Shown here piece by piece: positions 23,987 through 31,875 of a stretch of 31,875 nt of DNA (position 1 is the stretch's first letter; the number at the start of each line of letters is the position of its first letter). The stretch spans positions 1 through 31,875 of the forward strand of contig JAJYGU010000371.1 of the NCBI GenBank assembly GCA_021784975.1, in the 5' to 3' direction. The notes under the pieces are model-generated. The model had not been told where the DNA came from. It saw only the letters and a program-made list of their open reading frames with translations, and searched no databases. A program made the position numbers and the translations under genes. The stretch is from Planctomycetota bacterium (GTDB taxonomy: Bacteria > Planctomycetota > Planctomycetia > Pirellulales > Thermoguttaceae).

Positions 23987-26900
23987 ATCTTCTCCAACGA
24001 ACGAACCTGGTTCACCCGGCAGACGGTGCTGAAGGGGCAATAGCCCGTACAACGGTCGTCTGCGCTGCACACGGCGAAGCTGCCCTGGCGGATGCCGCCC
24101 ACCAGGGCCGACACCGTGCCGGCCAGCCCGGCCCGCATCTCTTCCCATTTGGAGTCCAGCTCGAACCGGCCGTCCACCTTGCGATACATCCGCAGCGCCT
24201 GCCGGGGCTTGATGCCCTCGTCGCGCAGGTACCAGTACGCCGCCGCCCAAGGCACGGCGTCGCGATCAGCCAGCAAAAGGTCCAAGACCGCCAGCGCATA
24301 CAGCGGCAGTTGGAGCGTCGTGCCGCGGGTCACCGTGTCGGGCGTAAACTTTAGCGGCGAGCCGGTCTTGTAGTCGATGACGTTGAACACCGCGTGGCCG
24401 GCGACCATGCCGGTGTCGATTCGGTCGATCCGGCCGGACATTCTGATGGTATCTTTGCCCGCTTCGAGCCTCATCGGCGATTCCGTCGAGGGCGGCTCGC
24501 TCCCAATGCGCCCGAAAGAGACCTCAAACAGCGCGGGCCGCAACGGCACCTCGCACTCTTGCCACTGGCGATCGTATTTTTCACACTGTGAGCGGTACTT
24601 TGCCAGCCACTCGGCAAGTTGCCGGCGGCTGACCTCGGCCAGGGCTAGCTCGACAGGATTTTCCGGTGGGGGTGGGGTTGCCTCGTTCAAGGCCGCCCCC
24701 AGCAGACAATCGTACTGCTCCGGATCGAGCTCCAAAGGCGAAGCCGGCCGGCCAAAGCGCTCGTTAATACGGCGGTGAAAGTCGGCCAGCACGGCGTGCC
24801 CCAGCCGTCCGCGCTCGAGAACATCGAACTCCAGCGTCAGGTCCACCAGCGGTTTAATCCCCAACACATTCTCCAGAAAGAAACGGAACGGACAGGAGGC
24901 GTACTGCTCCAAGTGCGTGGCGCTGAAGACGTGCTGCGGCGAGAACAAGGCCAACAGGTATTCGTGGGCGGCCCGCCCGGACAACATGCCCTCGGCCGGG
25001 CCAAATTGGCCGCGGTCCTGGCGGAGGTAGTTGAGCTCCAGTCCGGCCGCCAGGTTTTCGACCATCGCCGCCCGCCGCTTGCCGGCCGAAAAGGGGGCCG
25101 CCCCCATCAAGCCGGCCATCAGGGCCACGCTTTCGCCCAAGGCAACGTCCCTAACCTCTGACCCCTGACCCCCGGCCCCTGACATCGGGGCCGCGTTTCC
25201 GCCCAAGGCGGCGGCCACCGCCATTACGCGAAAGTCTTCCTCGCAGAGTGGCTCATCGCCGCGCGGAACCGGGCTCAGGTCGGCCCACTGGGTGCGCGGG
25301 ATCTGCCCACCGAACGCTTCGTCGACTTCTTCCAAGTACGGACTTGGCGCCAACGGTTGGGCCGATTCATCCACTGCGGGGAAACTTAGGTACAAACGCT
25401 TGGTTGCCCGCGTGACCGCCTCGTAGAACAGCAGCATTTCTTCCCGATTCCGCTCGCTGCGGGCGACCAGCGGCAGGCCGGCGGAGATCAGCCGCAGGTA
25501 ATCGGCCTCGCCATAGAGCCGGTCCTCGCGGTCGGGCGGCGGAAATGCCTTTTCCGAAAGCCCCGCCAGAAAGAGATACGGAATCCGTAACGAGCGTACA
25601 CTGGCGGCCGAGAGCACCCGAACACAGCCGGCCTCGTCGCCGGGTGGGCCGATCCGCTCGCTGCGAAGGATGTCCAACAGCATCTCGAATGCCTGTGGCC
25701 GGTCGAGTTCCGGGGGCCGTCGTTGCAACCATTGGGCCAAGCGCTGGTCGGCGGCCAGCACCTCCATCAAGCGATCCCATGCTGCCAGATCGGCAATCAT
25801 CCCAGCCGACGCCTCCACGTCGGCGACAGATTCTCGAAGGGCGCGGTGCAAACCAGTCTGCGAGGCAAGTTGCTGCCAGGCTTTCGCCCAGTCGGCCAAG
25901 ATCGCCTTCTGCGGCAACTTATCAAAAACAAGTGCCAATCGCTCCAGCAGAGAGCCCATCGTCTTGGCCGTGATCTTCTCGTCGTTAGGTCGTTGAGGAC
26001 CGCTGTCTTGGACGCCCTCGGCAATTGTTGAGTCGCCCGTGGGCTGACGCAGCGCCGCCAGCAGACGATCGCGGCCGCGGGGAATTTGTAATCGGCGGAT
26101 GGTCTGATCCACCTCGGCGGCCGCTTTTCCCCCCTGCCAGGCCGACCATTCGGGCCGGAAGTAGTTGCTGCCCACCAGCGACAACAACTCGCCGAGCGGC
26201 CAGTCGTTCAAGTCGAGCTGAAGCAGGCGGACCAGCGCCCGCAGCGCCGGCGAACGATCGAGCGTTTGCCCCTGCTCCAAGAACACGGGAATCCCCAGCC
26301 GACCGAAGACCTCGCCAAACAGCGAGCCGGCATCCGACAAGGAGCGGAGCACCACCGCGATTTCGCTGGGCTTGGCCGTGGCATCCACCAACAACCGCTT
26401 AATCTTGGCCCCGATCAGCCGTGCCTCGCCCTCTGGGCGGGCGGCGGCCAGAATCTCGATGCCTCGCGCCTCGGGAGCGGTGACGGCAACCGACGAGTCG
26501 GCCCGCAGCCGCGGATTGACCAGGAGTGTTTGCTCCAGGTGCGCCATGGCCGGCCAGACGGCGTCCGATGGTCGCGGCAATCGCTCGACCACCAGTCCCG
26601 GCATCCCTTTCTTGAGCTTTTCGAGCGTGACCAAGGGTTTCGCGAACAAATCCGCCCGACACGGCTCCGGTTCCAGTGGCAGCGAGACGAAGAACTGCTC
26701 GGCATCTCGCGCCAGGATTTGCAGCATCTCGTGCTGCGTCCGCGTAAAGTCGGTGAAGCCGTCGACCACCAGCAGATTCATCTTCCATCGTCCCGCCTCA
26801 GCCCTGCGCAACACGTCGCGGGCCGACCAGAAACTGCCTTCGGCGTCGTAGAGATCATGTTCCCTGAGCGCCTGCTGGTAGGCGTCGTAGATTTCCAGCA

Positions 26901-27372
26901 GTTCGGAATCCTTGGCGGTGATGCCGCCATCGGCACAGGCCCGCTGAAGCTCCTCCGGCCAGATCTCCAGCCGTTTCAGCTCGCTGATGAACTCGCAGAC
27001 CAGATCGACCAGCCCGCTGGTATTGGCGATCGGCCCGAAGTGCCGCAGGCGGCCGTGCCGCGATTGCTCTTCGATCTGTTGGCGGACCAGTTCCCGCTTC
27101 ATGAGCCGCGTGAGGGGGCGGATCGGCAGGCCCGCCGCCTGGAGCACCGACTCGGCGTATTTTTTGAAGGTCGTGATGCCGGGCCGGAAGCAGCCCGGCA
27201 GGCCGCCGTCCAGCAGTCGCTCGCGGACCTCGGTAGCAGCCCGCCAGGTGGGCGCCAGCCAAAGCACGTTGCCCAAGGGTTGGGCCGTCAGAAACGCCCG
27301 GTAGCGGGCCAGCAGCCACTCGGTCTTGCCGCTGCGGGCCGGTCCAATTAAGGCAGTCACGCGATTCAGCAT
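23959..27372 (-). CDS. addB: AddB-type helicase-like/nuclease subunit
   Basis: An 1137-residue partner of AddA. The N-terminus has a Walker A, GPARSGKTEW, then an inactive-helicase-like body with the GFTDFTRTQ and LFLAGLSEKAFPPPDRED segments typical of AddB. The C-terminal RecB-type nuclease shows GRIDRID and FNVIDYKTGS. An iron-sulfur cluster is likely: one Cys in YASCPFRFFLENVLGI and three in CTGYCPFSTVC near the end, the AddB pattern. A repeat-derived stretch (APMSGAGGQGSEVRDVA) is inserted in frame before the Cys motif. Start 27372 (ATG) is preferred over an upstream TTG at 27405; neither has a good ribosome site. It is first in an overlapping operon addB-addA-addA'-cca. Confidence 0.85.
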   Translation of the reverse strand: MLNRVTALIGPARSGKTEWLLARYRAFLTAQPLGNVLWLAPTWRAATEVRERLLDGGLPGCFRPGITTFKKYAESVLQAAGLPIRPLTRLMKRELVRQQIEEQSRHGRLRHFGPIANTSGLVDLVCEFISELKRLEIWPEELQRACADGGITAKDSELLEIYDAYQQALREHDLYDAEGSFWSARDVLRRAEAGRWKMNLLVVDGFTDFTRTQHEMLQILARDAEQFFVSLPLEPEPCRADLFAKPLVTLEKLKKGMPGLVVERLPRPSDAVWPAMAHLEQTLLVNPRLRADSSVAVTAPEARGIEILAAARPEGEARLIGAKIKRLLVDATAKPSEIAVVLRSLSDAGSLFGEVFGRLGIPVFLEQGQTLDRSPALRALVRLLQLDLNDWPLGELLSLVGSNYFRPEWSAWQGGKAAAEVDQTIRRLQIPRGRDRLLAALRQPTGDSTIAEGVQDSGPQRPNDEKITAKTMGSLLERLALVFDKLPQKAILADWAKAWQQLASQTGLHRALRESVADVEASAGMIADLAAWDRLMEVLAADQRLAQWLQRRPPELDRPQAFEMLLDILRSERIGPPGDEAGCVRVLSAASVRSLRIPYLFLAGLSEKAFPPPDREDRLYGEADYLRLISAGLPLVARSERNREEMLLFYEAVTRATKRLYLSFPAVDESAQPLAPSPYLEEVDEAFGGQIPRTQWADLSPVPRGDEPLCEEDFRVMAVAAALGGNAAPMSGAGGQGSEVRDVALGESVALMAGLMGAAPFSAGKRRAAMVENLAAGLELNYLRQDRGQFGPAEGMLSGRAAHEYLLALFSPQHVFSATHLEQYASCPFRFFLENVLGIKPLVDLTLEFDVLERGRLGHAVLADFHRRINERFGRPASPLELDPEQYDCLLGAALNEATPPPPENPVELALAEVSRRQLAEWLAKYRSQCEKYDRQWQECEVPLRPALFEVSFGRIGSEPPSTESPMRLEAGKDTIRMSGRIDRIDTGMVAGHAVFNVIDYKTGSPLKFTPDTVTRGTTLQLPLYALAVLDLLLADRDAVPWAAAYWYLRDEGIKPRQALRMYRKVDGRFELDSKWEEMRAGLAGTVSALVGGIRQGSFAVCSADDRCTGYCPFSTVCRVNQVRSLEKIWQPHPTPE
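25154..25183. repeat. In-frame tgacccc-type repeat inside addB
   Basis: The stretch cctctgacccctgacccccg plus gcccctgac is built of tgacccc-like units, a repeat usually seen between genes. In addB it encodes SGAGGQGSEVR, low-complexity residues unlike the surrounding protein. The related string ggggtcaggg also occurs beside the kinase insert at 2194-2203. Confidence 0.55.
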
Positions 27373-27446
27373 GAGAACAGGCGGTTGAAGGAATGCACTA
27401 TCCAAAGTCTAGCGACGAACACCATGACTACAACCGGCCTCACGTT

Positions 27447-27481
27447 TCTCGAGCCCAGGCGTAGAACGCCTGGGCTAGAGA
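27447..27481. repeat. Hairpin repeat upstream of addB (agcccaggcg type)
   Basis: Left arm 27447-27461 (tctcgagcccaggcg) and right arm 27467-27481 (cgcctgggctagaga) pair at 14 of 15 positions around a tagaa loop. It is an interspersed repeat type common in planctomycetes (memory). Here it lies between two divergent genes, so it is not an ordinary terminator; it may influence the addB leader. Confidence 0.75.
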
Positions 27482-27766
27482 AAACGCCTGCGATCACCCG
27501 CGCTCGACAAACGGCGCGTTGATCCTTTGGACCACGGAATTTGGCCGCCCTCTCCTGCCAAAAAGGCAGCAGCACGTCCGTTCCAAGCGAAATCGCGCGG
27601 CAGTTTTCTCCCACATTTCTGTTGGCGAACGGCGAGCAAATGATGTAACATTATACAGAGCTGATGGTTATCGCCCGAATTGCCAGCCACACCACGAACA
27701 CCAGCCAACGGCATACGACTTGCACTCGAAAATGAGCGGACCCTGGTAAAGTAGGCTGTCTGCGCC
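27482..27766. other. Intergenic region between addB and a divergent receiver gene
   Basis: These 285 bp hold no convincing gene. A near-palindrome tgatgtaacatta (27642-27654) lies midway and could be a regulator site. Before the receiver gene, ttgcac (27720-27725) and taaagt (27747-27752) are a poor promoter match with a 21-bp gap. Confidence 0.35.
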
Positions 27767-28156
27767 ATGCTCCTTGAAACGCCCTCACTACTGATCACCG
27801 ACGACGATTTGGCCTATCGCGAGACGCTCCGGGTGGTCTTCGAGCCGAAAGGCTTTCACATCATCTTGGCCAGCGACGGCGAAGAGGCCCTGGAGATCGT
27901 CCACGCGCAACCAGTTCATCTCGTGCTGCTGGACATGCACATGCCCAAGCTCACCGGCCTGGAAACCCTGCGGCGGTTGAAGGAGTTTCGCGCGCTACTG
28001 CCCTGCATCCTCTTATCCGCCCAGTTGGACGATCTGATCGTCGAGCAGGCCCGCCGAGCCCATGCCTTTTCCGTCATGTCGAAGGCCATGAGCGTCGGCC
28101 AGATCACCACTACCGTCTTTCATGCCTTGCAGCGGACTTACGCCTGGCATGGATGA
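27767..28156 (+). CDS. Lone CheY-like receiver protein
   Basis: A 129-residue single receiver domain. The acidic cluster is TDDD (11-14), the phospho-acceptor is Asp 56 in LVLLDMHMPKLTG, Ser 84 lies in ILLSAQ and the conserved Lys is 106 in VMSKAM, so it should be phosphorylatable. There is no output domain. The Shine-Dalgarno is weak. It lies 80 bp upstream of lysR on the same strand but has its own gap with an operator-like palindrome, so the two are probably separate units. Its kinase partner is unknown; the hybrid kinase at the far end of this window already has a regulator. Confidence 0.88.
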   Translation: MLLETPSLLITDDDLAYRETLRVVFEPKGFHIILASDGEEALEIVHAQPVHLVLLDMHMPKLTGLETLRRLKEFRALLPCILLSAQLDDLIVEQARRAHAFSVMSKAMSVGQITTTVFHALQRTYAWHG

Positions 28157-28204
28157 ACGGTGTTGGCTCTTAGGTCTTCGGTCTTCCTGTTCTTGCTCGA
28201 CTTG

Positions 28205-28228
28205 ATCATAAGCATTACTTATGATAAG
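28205..28228 (+). promoter_or_regulatory. LysR-type operator with three half-sites
   Basis: The perfect inverted repeat atcataag-catta-cttatgat (28205-28225) contains the T-N11-A LysR box ATAAG-N5-CTTAT. A third half-site, ATAAG (28224-28228), follows after one base, making cttatgataag. The block ends 8 bp before the lysR ATG and includes a possible TATGAT -10 box (28220-28225), so it is well placed for autorepression. No upstream ribosome site is seen, so a very short or absent leader is possible. Confidence 0.65.
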
Positions 28229-28236
28229 CTCGTAGT

Positions 28237-29151
28237 ATGAACATCGAGACGCTGCGGGTCTTTTGCGACGTCGTGCAGCACCAGAGCTTCTCGCACGGCG
28301 CCAAGGTGAACGAGGTCAGCCAGTCGGCGGCCACCCAATCTGTCCACCGGTTGGAGCGGCATTTCGGCGTGCAACTGGTCGATCGCACCAAGCGGCCCTT
28401 CGTGCTCACCCCCGAAGGCCAGGCCACCTACGAAGGCTTCCGCGAGGTGTTGGAACTGTACGACTCGGTCGAGGCCCACGTGCGGTCGCTGCGGATGGAG
28501 ATCAGCGGCCTGGTCCGGGTGGCGGCGATCTATTCTGTCGGCTTGCACGACATGAGCCGCTGCATGCAGGACTTCATGCGCCGCTTCCCCAAGGCCAAGG
28601 TCCGCCTGGAATATTTGCGTCCCAACAAGGTCTACGACGCCGTGCTCAAGGGCGAGGTGGATTTGGGCATCGTTTCGTACCCGACACCTTCGCCGGAGTT
28701 GAGCGTCATCCCGGTGCGATTGGAGCCGATGGTGGTGGTCTGTCCGCCGGACCACCCCTTGGCAGCCCGCAAGAGCATCACCGCCGAGCACATCCACGAA
28801 CTGGATTTCGTGGCCTTCGACCGCGACCTGATTATCCGTAAGGAGATCGATCGGTATCTGCGGCAACGGTCGTTGAGCATTCACGTGGTGATGGAGTTCG
28901 ACAACATTGAGACGATCAAGCAGGCGGTGCAGATCGGAGCCGGCATCAGCATCCTCCCCGAGCCCACGGTCCGCGACGAGTTGCGGAGCAAGACCCTGGC
29001 GGCCATCCGCCTGGTCTCGCCCGAGTTGCTGCGGCCGATCGGCGTCATCCATCGCCAACGCAAGGTGTTCTCGCCCACGGCCGCCAAGTTCGTCGAGCGG
29101 CTGCAGAAGGTGCAGAGTTCCGCGGAGGGGGAGGAAGCGGCGTATGCATGA
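28237..29151 (+). CDS. LysR-family transcriptional regulator
   Basis: A 304-residue regulator with an N-terminal winged helix-turn-helix (1-60, LRVFCDVVQHQSFSHGA, then SQSAATQSVHRLERHFG) and a substrate-binding domain (about 90-290) of the LTTR type (GLVRVAAIYSVGLHDMS, DLGIVSYPTPSPEL, GAGISILPEP). The overall pattern recalls CysB/CbbR relatives, but the inducer cannot be told. Its last 8 bp overlap the RACo gene start, so both are cotranscribed and the regulator probably controls the activator and related corrinoid genes. The operator-like sequence upstream supports autoregulation. Confidence 0.9.
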   Translation: MNIETLRVFCDVVQHQSFSHGAKVNEVSQSAATQSVHRLERHFGVQLVDRTKRPFVLTPEGQATYEGFREVLELYDSVEAHVRSLRMEISGLVRVAAIYSVGLHDMSRCMQDFMRRFPKAKVRLEYLRPNKVYDAVLKGEVDLGIVSYPTPSPELSVIPVRLEPMVVVCPPDHPLAARKSITAEHIHELDFVAFDRDLIIRKEIDRYLRQRSLSIHVVMEFDNIETIKQAVQIGAGISILPEPTVRDELRSKTLAAIRLVSPELLRPIGVIHRQRKVFSPTAAKFVERLQKVQSSAEGEEAAYA

Positions 29152-31006
29152 CACGGAAGTGTTCGTCTCCTTCCGCCCGTCGGACCGGGAAGTCTTCGTC
29201 CTGCCGGGCACGCGGCTGGTAGAAGCCGCCGCCGGGGCCGGCATCGTGTTGGACATGCCTTGCGGCGGCGAGGGAATTTGCGGGCACTGCCGCGTCAAGG
29301 TGACCCAGGGGGCCGGTCCGCCCACCGCCGCGGAAGTCGAGCAATTCTCGGCGGCGGAACTGGAAGCCGGCTGGCGGCTGGCCTGCCAAACGGCGGTGCT
29401 CGGCCCGGCGGAGGTCGAGATTCCTGCCGCCTCGTTGGCCTCGGCGATGCACCAGATCCTGGTGCAAACGGAAGCGGCCGCAGCGGCCGCCTCCGACGAT
29501 CCGCCCGTCCGCAAACGCCATGTCCGGCTCGTCCCGCCGGGCCGCGGAAACGATGCCTCCGACCTGACGCGGCTGGAGCAAGGGCTGCAATCGGGTCCGC
29601 TCACCGCCGATTTGCCCCTGCTCAGCGAGCTCTCGGGGCGGCTGCGGGAGTTCGGATTTCAAGGGACGGCGGTGCTCGATGACGGGCGGCTGATCGACTT
29701 CGAGCAGGGCGACACCGCCGCCGACGCCTTTGCGGTGGCCCTGGATATCGGCACGACCACCTTGGTGGCCGCGCTGCTCGACCTGGGCACCGGCAGCGAG
29801 TGGGCGGTGGCCTCGCGGCTGAATCCGCAGACGCAATTCGGCGACGACGTCGTCTCGCGGATCGACTACGCCCGGCAAGGCCCGGCCGGCCTGCAGCAAC
29901 TGCACGAGTCGATCGCCGCCGCCGTCGAGGAAATGCTGGCGGAGCTGTGCCGGCAGGCGGGCGTCGCCGGCGATCGCATCTACCAGATCGTCTGCGCCGG
30001 CAACACCACCATGCAGCAATTGCTCTGCGGGGTGGACTGCCGCCCGCTGGGCGAAGTCCCCTTCGTGCCGGCCAGCCAACGCGGTTTGGTGTTTCGCTCA
30101 AGCGAGATCGGCCTGCCGATCCACCCCCGCGGCGCGGCCTACGTGTTGCCGGTCATCGGCGGCTTCGTCGGCGGCGACACGGTGGCCGGCATTCTGGCCA
30201 CCGGTCTGGCCGACGCCGGCAAACCGACGCTGTTGGTGGATATCGGCACCAACGGCGAGATCGTGCTCTTGGCCGACGGAAAGCTCTCGGCGGCCTCGAC
30301 AGCCGCCGGGCCGGCCTTCGAAGGGGCCCGAATCTCGTGCGGCATGCGGGGCAGCAGCGGGGCCATCGAAAAAGTCGTCGTCAATCACGACGGCCGTTTA
30401 CACTTCAACGTGATCGGCAACGTCGCCGCCGTCGGCCTGTGCGGCTCGGGGCTGATCGATGTCACCGCCGAGCTGCTTCGGCATGGAGTATTGAATGGCA
30501 TGGGCCGGCTGCAGACGCCCGACCAATTGGGCGAGCACGTGCCGGCTGATCTGGTCGGCCGGCTAACGGTCGAGCACAACCAGGTGGCCTTCCTACTGGC
30601 CTCGGCCGAGGAGGCCGGCGACGGCAGTCGCATCGCCCTCACTCAGCGCGACTTTCGTGAAGTACAGCTTGCCGCCGGGGCGATCCGCGCAGGAATCAGC
30701 TTGCTGCTGCGGCGGGCGGGGCTAAAGCCCGCCGACCTCGATCGCGTCTTGATCGGCGGCGGCTTCGGCAACTTCATCCGTCGCAGCAACGCCCAGCGGA
30801 TCGGGCTGCTGCCTCCGCAGGTAGAACGTCCCCGCATCCGTTACATGGGCAACACCTCGCTGGCCGGGGCCAAGCTGGCGGCGCTGTCGCAACGTGCCCG
30901 CGCGCTGGCCGAGGAGCTGGCCGCCCGCACCGAGCACGTCGATCTTTCCACCGACCCGGAGTTCTCCGCCACCTTTGCCGAGTCGATGATCTTCCCGGAA
31001 TTGTAG
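29144..31006 (+). CDS. RACo-type corrinoid-protein reductive activator
   Basis: A 620-residue ATP-dependent activator. An N-terminal [2Fe-2S] ferredoxin domain has Cys 40, 46, 49 (MPCGGEGICGHC) and 81 (LACQ), the plant-type C-x5-C-x2-C-xn-C pattern. A linker rich in Ala (about 110-120) leads to an ASKHA-fold domain with LDIGTTTLVAALLDLGTG (about 200), LVDIGTNGEIVLL (about 364) and a terminal IGGGFGNFIRRSNA. In studied relatives it reduces inactive cob(II)amide of corrinoid methyl-carriers back to the active Co(I) state. The ATG at 29144 overlaps the lysR stop (ATGCATGA) and has GGAGG-type purines upstream. No methyltransferase or corrinoid protein gene is in the window, so the client lies elsewhere. 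A frame beginning earlier (28907) is an artificial extension. Confidence 0.88.
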   Translation: MHDTEVFVSFRPSDREVFVLPGTRLVEAAAGAGIVLDMPCGGEGICGHCRVKVTQGAGPPTAAEVEQFSAAELEAGWRLACQTAVLGPAEVEIPAASLASAMHQILVQTEAAAAAASDDPPVRKRHVRLVPPGRGNDASDLTRLEQGLQSGPLTADLPLLSELSGRLREFGFQGTAVLDDGRLIDFEQGDTAADAFAVALDIGTTTLVAALLDLGTGSEWAVASRLNPQTQFGDDVVSRIDYARQGPAGLQQLHESIAAAVEEMLAELCRQAGVAGDRIYQIVCAGNTTMQQLLCGVDCRPLGEVPFVPASQRGLVFRSSEIGLPIHPRGAAYVLPVIGGFVGGDTVAGILATGLADAGKPTLLVDIGTNGEIVLLADGKLSAASTAAGPAFEGARISCGMRGSSGAIEKVVVNHDGRLHFNVIGNVAAVGLCGSGLIDVTAELLRHGVLNGMGRLQTPDQLGEHVPADLVGRLTVEHNQVAFLLASAEEAGDGSRIALTQRDFREVQLAAGAIRAGISLLLRRAGLKPADLDRVLIGGGFGNFIRRSNAQRIGLLPPQVERPRIRYMGNTSLAGAKLAALSQRARALAEELAARTEHVDLSTDPEFSATFAESMIFPEL

Positions 31007-31094
31007 GATGGGTCGAGTGGAGCGAGCCCCATCGTCTCTCTTGGAACCGCTTGCATTGATTCTGGTGGGGCTCACTGCGTTCGTCCCACCCTAC
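31004..31094. repeat. Long inverted repeat (gtagggtggg type) after the RACo gene
   Basis: Left arm 31004-31034 (taggatgggtcgagtggagc...) and right arm about 31064-31094 (ggtggggctcactgcgttcg...) form an imperfect inverted repeat around 29 bp. The left arm begins at the RACo stop codon, which is the first tag of the repeat. It lies between two convergent genes and could serve as a bidirectional terminator. It is of a repeat type widespread in planctomycete genomes (memory). Confidence 0.75.
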
Positions 31095-31118
31095 GTGTCA
31101 TGCTGGCGTCGCACGGGA

Positions 31119-31865
31119 CTACGCCACCAGCCGCATGTCGACCACCTCGCCGGTGATGCCGCAGACGAACTCCTCGAAAATCCGCAGGTCGAGGGCCGAG
31201 GCGGAATCGCTCTCCGGGTGGAACTGGGTGCCCAGGGCAAACCAATCGTCGCGGGTGCTCTCGATGGCCTCGGTGATGCCGTCGGGGCAGCGAGCGGTGA
31301 TAGCAAAGCCCGGGGCCACCACGTCGACCGCCATGTGGTGCATGCTGTTGACGCGAATCTCCCCCTCGCCGTAGACCCGCTCCATGAGCGTGCCCGGCTC
31401 GACCACCAGCGCGTGGCGGTGGTTCGGGTCCATCGGGTCCAAGTGGGGCAGCGCACTGCGGAAATCCTCGGCGATATGTAACGACAAATTGCCTCCCTGC
31501 GAGACATTCAACAACTGCATTCCGCAGCCGATGCCGAGGACCGGCAGCCGGCGTTCGGACGCCAGGTCCATCAATTTGCGGTCGAAGGTCTCGCGGCGCG
31601 GATCCAAGAGCCGCATCGAGGGATGCAACATAAAACCTTCGTGCCGGCAGTCCAGATCGGCGCCGCCAATAAAGACCACGCCGTCGACGAGGTCCAGGAC
31701 GTGCTGGAGGTCGGCGTCGTCGATCAACGGGGGGAGGATGATCGGAACAGCGCCTGCCTTGATGAGCGAGTTATAGTAGCCAGCGGTTACATAAGATAAA
31801 GCTGGGGAGTTCTTTTTGGGCGCGAGATACTCGGCGTTCAGCCCGATTACCGGTTTGCTGGTCAT
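31119..31865 (-). CDS. Class I glutamine amidotransferase-like protein lacking the nucleophile Cys
   Basis: A 248-residue protein of the peptidase C26 (PuuD-like) group. It shows SYVTAGYYNSLIKAGAVPII, FIGGADL, LGIGCGMQLLNVSQGGNLSL and TQFHPESD (His 216, Glu 218). In active relatives the elbow is G-I-C-R-G, with Cys as nucleophile; here it reads G111-I-G113-C114-G115, so the nucleophile position is Gly and a Cys sits one place later. The His/Glu pair and overall length are normal. It may be a non-hydrolytic relative or use other chemistry. I recall planctomycete relatives with GIGVG at this site, which would support a Cys-free subfamily. Start 31865 has GGAG 6 nt upstream. No pathway genes are adjacent; the upstream end is cut by the window. 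Confidence 0.85.
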   Translation of the reverse strand: MTSKPVIGLNAEYLAPKKNSPALSYVTAGYYNSLIKAGAVPIILPPLIDDADLQHVLDLVDGVVFIGGADLDCRHEGFMLHPSMRLLDPRRETFDRKLMDLASERRLPVLGIGCGMQLLNVSQGGNLSLHIAEDFRSALPHLDPMDPNHRHALVVEPGTLMERVYGEGEIRVNSMHHMAVDVVAPGFAITARCPDGITEAIESTRDDWFALGTQFHPESDSASALDLRIFEEFVCGITGEVVDMRLVA

Positions 31866-31875
31866 AGCACACTCC

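Noticed and set aside
21926..24043. A 705-residue open frame antisense to the addA helicase half
   Set aside because: Codon positions mirror the helicase frame and the product has no recognisable domain.
28907..29143. Upstream extension of the RACo frame
   Set aside because: It overlaps the lysR coding sequence in another frame; the ATG at 29144 with a ribosome site starts the ferredoxin domain directly.

Overview
The window is a GC-rich bacterial chromosome segment that looks planctomycetal (Pirellulales-like). The reasons are a TIGR03009-type secreted protein, a double zinc-ribbon membrane protein, ClpP-like/NfeD fusion genes, long secreted glycoside hydrolases, and many interspersed inverted repeats of the kinds common in planctomycete genomes. 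The phylum assignment is inference from protein families; no rRNA or tRNA gene was seen.

Layout. 1-4200 (minus strand) holds a large soluble hybrid histidine kinase (three PAS, HisKA, HATPase, two REC, Hpt) followed by a small Rcp1-like response regulator, which together could form a complete phosphorelay. 4548-11133 holds a secreted GH28-like beta-helix protein (minus) and a very large secreted GH106-type alpha-L-rhamnosidase candidate (plus). Between them lie a small membrane protein and a fragment of a phospholipase-D-like helicase gene. 11236-13414 is a convergent pair whose coding regions overlap by about 240 bp: a TIGR03009 secreted protein and a zinc-ribbon membrane protein. 13666-16541 is a well-promoted two-gene NfeD operon, followed by a Trp-rich unknown protein and a short GH29 alpha-L-fucosidase. 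18761-27372 (minus) is a compact operon: addB, addA helicase part, addA nuclease part, cca and, after a 54-bp gap, a 55-residue coiled-coil protein. 27767-31865 holds a lone receiver, a LysR regulator overlapping a RACo-type corrinoid-protein reductive activator gene, and a class I glutamine-amidotransferase-like protein (minus).

How genes work together. GH28, GH106 and GH29 suggest use of pectin or other rhamnose- and fucose-containing polysaccharides. AddA/AddB would process double-strand DNA ends. LysR plus RACo suggests regulated reactivation of a corrinoid protein encoded elsewhere.

Most striking points. (1) addA is split in two frames exactly at a diverged 68/65-bp tandem duplication, and the downstream copy carries the ATG that could start the nuclease half. 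(2) At least seven families of interspersed repeats sit at gene borders, and two more lie in frame inside genes (the kinase ATPase domain and addB). (3) The amidotransferase-like protein has Gly in place of the nucleophile Cys. (4) One kinase PAS domain keeps the FixL heme-ligand His and distal Arg positions. (5) Both ClpP-like domains of the large NfeD protein appear to lack the catalytic Ser.
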